Origin: Halalkaliarchaeum sp036625675
GTDB lineage: Archaea; Halobacteriota; Halobacteria; Halobacteriales; Haloferacaceae
Length of the DNA: 10,969 nt
Direction: 5' to 3'
NCBI GenBank assembly: GCA_036625675.1
Contig: JAZKTH010000079.1
Coordinates: 1 to 10,969 of the forward strand
A program made the position numbers and the translations under genes. The notes under the pieces were generated by a model. That model was not told where the DNA came from and ran no database searches. It saw nothing but the letters and a program-made list of their open reading frames with translations. This document shows positions 6,299 to 10,969 of this stretch, in pieces. How positions within the stretch are numbered: the stretch's first letter is position 1; every line of letters begins with the position of its first letter.

Positions 6299-7615
6299 AT
6301 GGTTGACGTCGCAATGTCGGCGGCCCGGCTATTCGGGGCGTTCCTGCTCGTGCTGTTGAACGGCTTCTTCGTCGCCTCGGAGTTCGCGTACGTCCGGATC
6401 CGCGCGACCGCAGTGGAGACGTTCGTCGACGAGGGAAGATCCGGCGCGACGCTGCTCCAGGAGGCCATGGAGAACCTCGACGACTACCTGGCGGTCACTC
6501 AGCTGGGGATCACGATCTCCTCGCTGGGTCTGGGCTGGATCGGCGAGCCAGCCGTCGCAGCGCTCCTGGAACCGATTCTGGCGCCGGTCATCCCCGAAGG
6601 CGGCGTTCACCTCGTCTCCTTCGCCGTCGGGTTCGGCGTCATCACCTTCCTCCACGTCGTCTTCGGCGAACTCGCGCCCAAGACGATCGCGATCGCCCGC
6701 GCCGAGACGGTCGCGCTCCTCGTGGCCGCACCGATGAAGGCGTTCTACTACCTGTTCGTGCCCGGCATCGTCGTGTTCAACGGCACGGCCAACTTCTTCA
6801 CCAAGGCGATCGGCATCCCCCCGGCCTCCGAGAGCGAGGAGACGCTCTCGGAGGAGGAGCTCCTGGCCGTGCTGTCCCAGTCCGGACGGGCGGGCCACAT
6901 CGACGCCGAAGAGGTCGAGATGATCGAACATGTGTTCGCTCTCGACGACGTTCCCGTCCGCGAGGTGATGGTCCCGCGCCCGGACGCGGTGAGCGTGACT
7001 CCCGATACGTCCGTTTCCGACCTCCGTTCGCTGATCGCCGCGGAGGGGCACACTCGCTATCCCGTGGTCGCCGGGGACGACGTCGAGGGGTACGTCGACG
7101 TCAAGGACCTTCTCGCGGCGACGGACGAGGGTTCCCGCCCGGATCGGACGACTGCGGGGGAGCTCGGCCGGGAGATGCCGGTCGTCCCCGAAACCGCGCG
7201 GGTCACGGAACTCCTCTCGACGCTTCAAGCGCAGAACAGCCCGATGGCGGGCGTCATCGACGAGTGGGGCGCATTCGCGGGGATCGTCACGGTGGAAGAC
7301 GTCGTCGAGGTCGTCGTCGGCGACATCCGCGACGAGTTCGACGTGGACGCCCGCGAGCCGTCGATCGAACGTCGGGGCGACGGGACCTTCCTCGCAGACG
7401 GGAGCGTCTCGGTCTCCATGGTCAACGAGGTGCTGGACGCCGACTTCCAGGTGGAGGGGGTCGGCACCGTCGGCGGGCTGGTTCTGGCGAGGCTGGGACG
7501 GGCACCGGAGGCCGGCGATCGGATCGAGATCGACGAGTACGTCTTGGAGGTGGAGACGGTCGACGGCGCCCGCATCACCGAACTCGCCATCGGCGAGAGA
7601 TCCTCGGACGGGTGA
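6299..7615 (+). CDS. CNNM/CBS/CorC-domain membrane protein (HlyC/CorC family)
   Basis: This is a 438-aa protein from ATG 6299. Domains in order are an N-terminal CNNM (DUF21) membrane region of about 180 residues, starting with the helix LLVLLNGFFVASEFAYVRIR and containing the family signature GELAPKTIAIA (123-133); then a paired CBS module with the VMVPR motif (224-228) and GVIDEWGAFAGIVTVEDVVEVVVGDIRDE (318-346, interrupted here only for naming); then a C-terminal CorC/HlyC domain (about 350-430). Relatives take part in Mg or Co export or Na/Mg exchange, and the CBS pair senses nucleotides such as ATP. The start is uncertain: the frame opens at 6230, and ATG 6314 is also possible. ATG 6299 gives a typical short leader before the first helix. 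It converges on the dihydrouridine-synthase-like gene with 14 bp between stops. Confidence 0.88.
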   Translation: MVDVAMSAARLFGAFLLVLLNGFFVASEFAYVRIRATAVETFVDEGRSGATLLQEAMENLDDYLAVTQLGITISSLGLGWIGEPAVAALLEPILAPVIPEGGVHLVSFAVGFGVITFLHVVFGELAPKTIAIARAETVALLVAAPMKAFYYLFVPGIVVFNGTANFFTKAIGIPPASESEETLSEEELLAVLSQSGRAGHIDAEEVEMIEHVFALDDVPVREVMVPRPDAVSVTPDTSVSDLRSLIAAEGHTRYPVVAGDDVEGYVDVKDLLAATDEGSRPDRTTAGELGREMPVVPETARVTELLSTLQAQNSPMAGVIDEWGAFAGIVTVEDVVEVVVGDIRDEFDVDAREPSIERRGDGTFLADGSVSVSMVNEVLDADFQVEGVGTVGGLVLARLGRAPEAGDRIEIDEYVLEVETVDGARITELAIGERSSDG

Positions 7616-7629
7616 ACTACTAACGGTTG

Positions 7630-8442
7630 TCAGGGAGGGGCGGCCGAGTCCGCAGCGAAGTAGTCCTCGACGGCCGCGCCCACGCGCGCCAGCAGTTCGG
7701 GCCGATCGCTGGGCCGGCCCACGCTGACCGCGTCCGCCCCGTGCTCGAGGTACTCCCGAACGGTCTCCCGATCCCGGACCCCGTTGTTCGCTATCACCGC
7801 CGGACGGGCCGCAGTCCGATCGGTCGCCTCCAGCGCCCGCACGACCTCGCCGACGACCGGCTCCGAGTCCATCGCGTCGACGTGCAACAGTTCGGCCCCG
7901 GCCTCGGCGAGCCGGCACGCCGTCGCCGGCAGGTCGACGCCGGGGACCTCCGTTCGCACCTTCACCGAGACTGCCGCGCCGGTACCCGCCGCCGCCTCGA
8001 CGTACTCGCACAGCCGGTCGGGATCCCGGAGCAGGCTCTCCCCGCAGCCCACGGCACGAAGCTCCGACTGGCGGCAGTGGGCGTTCACCTCGAGGATCGC
8101 GCCGGCCTCCGAACACGCCGCCGCCGCGGTCCGGACCGGCTCCAGGGTCGCGGATCGGACGTTGACGCCGGGACGCACCGGCACCGACGCCAGTTCGGCC
8201 AGCTGTCGCCGCAGAAACCCGATCGGGTCCGGGGGGAGGAACTCCGACCGCCCGCGATCTCGGAGCTTTCGGGCGGCAGCACGGCTCTCCTCGTCGATCG
8301 CGATCCCGCCCAGGAACGCGGCCCCGACGTGCGGAGCGGCGGTTCGCGCCCACTCGGCGTCCGCCTCGCCGCTCAGGCTGGCGACTGCCAGCGACGGAGA
8401 GAACGGCGCTGTCCGGCCGGATTCCCCGGATCTCCCGTTCAT
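7630..8442 (-). CDS. Dihydrouridine-synthase-like FMN TIM-barrel protein
   Basis: This 270-aa protein has Dus-family landmarks. The catalytic-loop region reads ILEVNAHCRQSELRAVGCG from residue 116, followed by ESLLRDP, and parallels the classic N-x-GCP...GxGxxLL motif; Cys123 sits at the catalytic position, but the usual GCP is HCR. KVRTEVPG (161-168) parallels the K-x-R motif. The phosphate/FMN end reads VIANNGVRDRETVREYL (216-232) and GADAVSVGRP (235-244). True Dus enzymes reduce uridine in tRNA D-loops. At 270 aa it lacks room for the usual C-terminal tRNA-binding helical domain, so the substrate is uncertain. ATG 8442 overlaps the cofD stop (ATGA), so the two genes are translationally coupled. 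The frame runs on upstream through cofD in another phase, which is shadow sequence. Confidence 0.78.
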   Translation of the reverse strand: MNGRSGESGRTAPFSPSLAVASLSGEADAEWARTAAPHVGAAFLGGIAIDEESRAAARKLRDRGRSEFLPPDPIGFLRRQLAELASVPVRPGVNVRSATLEPVRTAAAACSEAGAILEVNAHCRQSELRAVGCGESLLRDPDRLCEYVEAAAGTGAAVSVKVRTEVPGVDLPATACRLAEAGAELLHVDAMDSEPVVGEVVRALEATDRTAARPAVIANNGVRDRETVREYLEHGADAVSVGRPSDRPELLARVGAAVEDYFAADSAAPP

Positions 8443-9431
8443 CCCACGGCCTCCAGGGCGGTCGCGACAGCGCGCATCACGCGCTCGGCATCGTCTTCGT
8501 CGTCGATCTCGATGTCGGTCCGTACGACTGGCCGATCCAGCTCCGTCCCGTCGCGCTCGTCGAGGACGAACCCGTCGGCGAACGGGTAGGCGTCTGCGAC
8601 GCCGGCGGTCGAGGCGTCGTGGCCGACCGCCCGCATGAGCTTCGCCGCCGGACCGGAGAACGCCTCCCCGCCGACGAACGGGGAGACGACCACCACCGGC
8701 GTCGCGTGCAGCGCCTCCCGAACCCCCGGTAGCGTCAGGATCGGGCCGACGCTGGTCACCGGGTTCGAGGGGCCGACGACAACCGGTTTCTCCAGCGCGG
8801 CCCGCACCTCCTGGGTCGTCGTCGCCTCGCTTGCTCCCCGGAACTCGACGTCTTCGACCGCCGGCTCCGCGCGTCTGGCGACCCAGAACTCCTGGAAGTG
8901 CATCTCCCCCTCGTCCGTGTGGACGATCGAGGCCACCGGATCGTCGGACATCGGTAGCAGGTCGACGTCCAGGTCGAACGCATCCGCCAGCACTCGCGTC
9001 ACCTCGGTGAGCCTGTACCCCTCCTCCAGCAGGCCGGTCCGGGTGAGGTGGACCGCGCGATCCCGGTCGCCGATCTCCATGAACTCCCCGATGCCGGAGA
9101 ACCGGCGCCAGTTCGCGATCCGGCGACCCGCAGTCTGGCGTTCGGCGGGCAGATATCGGGGCCCGGTCTCCAGATTCGCGGCCTCGGCGATCCGGTGCAG
9201 TTCCTCGTGGGTCGTGGTCGAGTCGTCCGCGATCCCCCACCACGTCTCCCGGTCGAGCACGTCCCCGCCACGAAACAGCACCGTGTCCAGGTCGGGACAC
9301 ACGAGCATCCCCCCCAGTTCGACGTCGTCGCCGGTGTTTCCCACGACGGTGATGGCCGTCGGTTCCATCACCCGCACTGCCCCGTCGAGGAGCTTCGGCG
9401 TCCCCGTCCCACCGGCGAGAAAGGTGACCAT
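8439..9431 (-). CDS. cofD: 2-phospho-L-lactate transferase CofD (coenzyme F420 biosynthesis)
   Basis: This 330-aa enzyme transfers the phospholactyl (or related) moiety from its GDP-activated form to the deazaflavin Fo, giving F420-0. Motifs seen are the N-terminal nucleotide-binding loop FLAGGTGTPKLLDG (4-17), VGNTGDDVELGGMLVCPDLDT (30-50, described in two parts: VGNTGDD and the following strand), MSDDPVASIVHT (161-172) and VVVGPSNPVTSVGPILTLPG (217-236). I chose ATG 9431, giving the usual MVTFLAGGTG start. A GTG two codons upstream (9437) is less likely. A TATA-like box lies about 26 nt upstream on the minus strand. It is coupled to the downstream Dus-like gene by a 4-bp overlap. Confidence 0.93.
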   Translation of the reverse strand: MVTFLAGGTGTPKLLDGAVRVMEPTAITVVGNTGDDVELGGMLVCPDLDTVLFRGGDVLDRETWWGIADDSTTTHEELHRIAEAANLETGPRYLPAERQTAGRRIANWRRFSGIGEFMEIGDRDRAVHLTRTGLLEEGYRLTEVTRVLADAFDLDVDLLPMSDDPVASIVHTDEGEMHFQEFWVARRAEPAVEDVEFRGASEATTTQEVRAALEKPVVVGPSNPVTSVGPILTLPGVREALHATPVVVVSPFVGGEAFSGPAAKLMRAVGHDASTAGVADAYPFADGFVLDERDGTELDRPVVRTDIEIDDEDDAERVMRAVATALEAVG

Positions 9432-9452
9432 ACGCACCCACTAGTGCGGGGT

Positions 9453-9461
9453 GGATTTGTA
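9453..9461 (-). promoter_or_regulatory. TATA-like box of the cofD operon
   Basis: On the minus strand, TACAAATCC (9461-9453) is centred about 26 nt before ATG 9431, which suits leaderless transcription and supports that start. An 8-bp palindrome CACTAGTG (9446-9439) lies between box and start and could be an operator, though its length alone is weak evidence. Confidence 0.4.
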
Positions 9462-9486
9462 CTCTGCGACGGCGACCCGAGCGCGC

Positions 9487-9540
9487 GTCGCTTCGGGCGC
9501 AACTGTCGTTTCGGGCGCGACCGTCGCTTCGTGCGCGTCA
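9487..9540 (+). repeat. Three tandem 18-bp imperfect repeats
   Basis: Units at 9487-9504, 9505-9522 and 9523-9540 share the pattern GTCGYTTCGKGCGCRW(C/M)(W/M), for example GTCGCTTCGGGCGCAACT and GTCGTTTCGGGCGCGACC. They lie in the intergenic region between divergent cofD and the small membrane protein gene, upstream of the latter's TATA box. They could be protein-binding sites or simple slippage repeats. Confidence 0.75.
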
Positions 9541-9573
9541 CGGCCGAAACGAGTGGCTGCCCGCGATGGACTG

Positions 9574-9583
9574 GCTTTTTACG
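9574..9583 (+). promoter_or_regulatory. TATA-like box of the two-helix membrane protein gene
   Basis: GCTTTTTACG at 9574-9583 is centred about 27 nt before ATG 9606, the spacing of a leaderless haloarchaeal promoter. This supports the short gene being real and starting at 9606 rather than at upstream in-frame codons. Confidence 0.5.
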
Positions 9584-9605
9584 TCTCCGCACAGTCCGGT
9601 TCGGC

Positions 9606-9809
9606 ATGGCCTACGAAGGACTCGTCACGAACTGGCTGCTCGCGCTCGTCGCCGCCCTCCTTGCCGTTCTGGTCCTCGACACCACCGGACAGAACTTCGT
9701 GGAACCGCTCGCACCCGTCGCGAACGTGCTCGCGCTGGTGACGTTCCTTGCGTTCGTCATCGCGACGGGGGCGTTCCTCGTGTACACCGCCTCGTTCAAG
9801 AACAGCTGA
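9606..9809 (+). CDS. Small two-helix membrane protein, unknown function
   Basis: This 67-aa protein has two predicted membrane helices at about 8-26 (TNWLLALVAALLAVLVL) and 39-62 (ANVLALVTFLAFVIATGAF), joined by a short loop with one Asp and one Glu. Helical hairpin topology with both ends on the same side is likely. The reading frame is open far upstream through antisense cofD sequence, but the TATA-like box at 9574-9583 and the start of hydrophobic sequence place the start at ATG 9606. No family motif is recognised. It is the sort of small conserved membrane protein common in haloarchaea. Confidence 0.72.
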   Translation: MAYEGLVTNWLLALVAALLAVLVLDTTGQNFVEPLAPVANVLALVTFLAFVIATGAFLVYTASFKNS

Positions 9810-9842
9810 TCTCCCGTTCTTCGACCCCCGGGCCCCGGTTCA

Positions 9843-9850
9843 TTTATAAT
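9843..9850 (+). promoter_or_regulatory. Distal TATA box upstream of the cold-shock gene
   Basis: TTTATAAT at 9843-9850 is a strong archaeal TATA sequence in a GC-rich setting. It would direct initiation near 9870-9875, giving a leader of about 50 nt before ATG 9927 and including the in-frame ATG at 9897. A second TATA box follows 43 nt downstream. Confidence 0.5.
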
Positions 9851-9885
9851 CCCCCCGTCGAGAACCGGTCTGCAACCCACAACTA

Positions 9886-9891
9886 TTTATA
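9886..9891 (+). promoter_or_regulatory. Proximal TATA box of the cold-shock gene
   Basis: TTTATA at 9886-9891 lies within the inverted repeat ACTAT-TT-ATAGT (9882-9893). Initiation about 25 nt downstream would fall near 9912-9916, leaving a leader of some 12-15 nt before ATG 9927. GGAG at 9914-9917 could serve as a Shine-Dalgarno site 9 nt before that ATG. This supports ATG 9927 over the upstream in-frame ATG 9897. Confidence 0.6.
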
Positions 9892-9926
9892 GTGACATGG
9901 CCTCACTCCGCCTGGAGTCATCTGCA

Positions 9927-10121
9927 ATGGCGCAAGGCACTGTGGCGTTTTTCAACGACACTGGCGGTTACGGTTTCATCGAGACTGACGACGCGGACGA
10001 AGACGTCTTCTTCCACATGGAAGACGTCGGCGGTCCGGACCTCGAGGAAGGACAGGAAGTAGAGTTCGAGATCGAGCAGGCCGAGAAAGGCCCGCGCGCG
10101 AAGAACCTACAGCGGCTGTAA
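9927..10121 (+). CDS. cspA: Cold-shock domain protein, CspA family
   Basis: This 64-aa single cold-shock domain is an OB-fold that binds single-stranded RNA or DNA and acts as an RNA chaperone. It starts MAQGTVAFFNDTGGYGFIET, with RNP1-like GGYGFIE (13-19) and RNP2-like DVFFHME (26-32), and ends GPRAKNLQRL. The acidic insert DDADED (21-26) is a halophile adaptation. An in-frame ATG at 9897 would add ten residues, but ATG 9927 gives the standard family length and N-terminus. Two TATA boxes lie upstream. The organism probably has further copies elsewhere, so the symbol marks the family rather than a particular paralogue. Confidence 0.93.
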   Translation: MAQGTVAFFNDTGGYGFIETDDADEDVFFHMEDVGGPDLEEGQEVEFEIEQAEKGPRAKNLQRL

Positions 10122-10158
10122 CTTCGGTGGAGTCGGTAACCCGGCGGACAGGTCGATT

Positions 10159-10212
10159 CCGGCGCCGTCCGCGAGGCCGGCGCCGGGGTCGGAACGCGAT
10201 TCTCACATTTTT
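10159..10212 (+). terminator. Possible hairpin and T-tract downstream of the cold-shock gene
   Basis: Eight-base arms CCGGCGCC (10159-10166) and GGCGCCGG (10179-10186) can pair with a 12-nt loop. A run of five T follows at 10208-10212. Archaeal termination depends mainly on T-tracts, so this is a plausible but weak terminator: the T-run is short and lies 21 nt beyond the stem, and GC-rich palindromes arise easily in this composition. Confidence 0.3.
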
Positions 10213-10284
10213 CACCGGCCAGCGACTGCTCCAGGCGAGACGGCATAGCGCGGGCGAAGTTCCTCGACCGGACGGGCGTTGCGC

Positions 10285-10614
10285 TCACCGACTCCGGTCG
10301 ACCGGGAATTCGTCCTGTTCGGTCGACGCGTCCGCGCGTCCGGGGCGCCCGTCGAGTCGGTCCCGGTCCGCGATCGTGCCGCGGTCCAGCCGCGAGAGTA
10401 GATATCCGTCCACGTCCGAGGCGTCCCGCGGGTGGGCCGACTGGACCCAGACCAGCTCCCCGCCGACGTCGGTGAGTTCCTGTGCCCACCGCTCGGCGGC
10501 TTTGCGGGTCGCGAACGACCACCGGGCCCCGTCGCGGTTGACCGCCCGCCCCGCGGCCGCGTTTCGCTTGCGTGCGGACGGCTTGATTTCGAGCACGAAC
10601 GCCACGCCGGGCAT
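10285..10614 (-). CDS. Small hypothetical protein, haloarchaeal type
   Basis: This 109-aa protein is unrecognised at the family level. The ordered-looking core is residues 28-78: RDGARWSFATRKAAERWAQEL, then VWVQSAHPRDASDVDGYLLSRL. This has a beta-strand, an amphipathic helix and a Trp-rich strand, like a small alpha/beta domain. The C-terminal 30 residues are charged and probably disordered. The strong codon-like composition and the structured core argue for a real gene. ATG 10614 is the only sensible start. A TTAAGT box at 10636-10627 on the minus strand is rather too close (about 18 nt) for a leaderless promoter, so promoter assignment is open. No operon partner is apparent. Confidence 0.6.
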   Translation of the reverse strand: MPGVAFVLEIKPSARKRNAAAGRAVNRDGARWSFATRKAAERWAQELTDVGGELVWVQSAHPRDASDVDGYLLSRLDRGTIADRDRLDGRPGRADASTEQDEFPVDRSR

Positions 10615-10762
10615 TCAGCGTCGTTCTACTTAAGTCATCCATTCTCAGGGACCTGTAACAGCCCGAACCGTTAACTACCACCATGCGAAACGTCCGTAAG
10701 GAGACGGCAGACGGGAGCGCTCCGCGGGCGTTTTCCTTTTCACCCCGTTCGTAACAGCAACG

Positions 10763-10769
10763 TTTAAAA
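10763..10769 (+). promoter_or_regulatory. TATA box of the winged-helix regulator
   Basis: TTTAAAA at 10763-10769 is centred about 30 nt before ATG 10796. It matches the haloarchaeal TATA pattern and fits a transcript starting at or just before the start codon. Confidence 0.6.
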
Positions 10770-10795
10770 GCCGGCAAGACGAGTTAACATATGGC

Positions 10796-10969
10796 ATGAT
10801 AGATAGGCTGGAAAAGGAAGTGGACATGCTCGAGCGCCACCTCCAAGTGTTACGCATGGTCATCGCAAACGAGCCGATCGGCATCGTAAAGATGTCGAAC
10901 GAAACCGGCTACCCCCACCACAAGGTCCGATACTCCCTTCGGGTGCTCGAGGAGGAGAACCTCATCGAG
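10796..10969 (+). CDS. Winged-helix transcriptional regulator (3' end cut by window)
   Basis: The first 58 residues are present. A short charged helix (MIDRLEKEVDMLERHLQVLRMV) leads into a helix-turn-helix: IGIVKMSNETGYPHHKVRYS (28-47), then LRVLEEENLIE as the recognition helix end and start of the wing. This is the archaeal winged-helix pattern in which a cell decides between bound and unbound operator. ATG 10796 is chosen because ATG 10791 meets a stop after two codons and the TATA box fits. The C-terminal part is outside the window, so the effector domain and targets are unknown. Confidence 0.75.
   Translation, partial: MIDRLEKEVDMLERHLQVLRMVIANEPIGIVKMSNETGYPHHKVRYSLRVLEEENLIE

Noticed and set aside
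6329..8353. 674-codon minus-strand open frame
   Set aside because: It runs antisense to the CNNM/CorC gene and then in a shifted frame over the Dus-like gene. The protein is Arg/Gly/Asp-rich without domains, as expected for a GC-rich shadow frame.
8443..9441. In-frame upstream extension of the Dus-like gene
   Set aside because: The extension lies over cofD in another frame and is Arg/Gly-rich and low-complexity. The ATGA overlap at 8439-8442 marks the real start.
9487..9540. Short CRISPR-like array
   Set aside because: The three units are directly abutting with no spacers, so this is a tandem repeat and not a CRISPR array.
9451..9741. Plus-strand frame translating the 18-bp repeats as hexapeptide repeats
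   Set aside because: The repeats give VASGAT-like units only because 18 is a multiple of three. The frame starts with GTG inside a promoter and then overlaps the two-helix membrane gene out of phase.
10683..10754. 23-codon frame before the winged-helix regulator
   Set aside because: It has no promoter of its own at a suitable distance and no sign of conservation; it is likely a chance frame.

Overview
The window looks like haloarchaeal chromosome. It is GC-rich, with strongly acidic proteins (Asp/Glu-rich, Lys-poor). TATA-like boxes lie about 25-30 nt before start codons, so many transcripts look leaderless. The gene set is archaeal: a GHMP-type shikimate kinase, CofD for coenzyme F420, a Tat lipoprotein and an archaeal winged-helix regulator. 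Genus cannot be told from the sequence.

Layout. Positions 3-1706 hold the 3' part of a single-pass membrane protein with an outside array of beta-sandwich repeats. Positions 1765-3014 hold two shikimate-pathway genes in series, shikimate kinase and chorismate mutase. Positions 3015-6154 form a visibly less GC-rich insertion. It holds a large Tat lipoprotein gene (minus strand), a shortened paralogue of it, and a VapB/VapC-type antitoxin-toxin pair. Positions 6299-7615 encode a CNNM/CBS/CorC membrane protein. Positions 7630-9431 hold a minus-strand pair with an ATGA overlap, cofD followed by a dihydrouridine-synthase-like TIM barrel. Then come a two-helix membrane peptide gene (9606-9809), a cold-shock protein gene (9927-10121), a small haloarchaeal-type hypothetical gene (10285-10614, minus) and the start of a winged-helix regulator (10796 to the window end).

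The main discovery candidate is the structure of the 3015-6154 insertion. The last 33 nt of chorismate mutase (final ten codons plus stop) recur at 5061-5093 (30/33 identical) and, decayed, at 6122-6154 (22-25/33). These three direct copies bracket two units of about 2.0 and 1.0 kb. Each unit begins, exactly 11 nt after the mutase-tail stop, with the 3' end of a convergent lipoprotein gene. Between copies 1 and 2 every nucleotide difference in the mutase tail and in the last 16 lipoprotein codons is silent at the protein level. This fits two related elements accreted in tandem at the 3' end of a protein-coding gene, each carrying a replacement mutase 3' end, rather than a recent local duplication. 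No recombinase is visible, so the island is non-autonomous, decayed or moved by another route.
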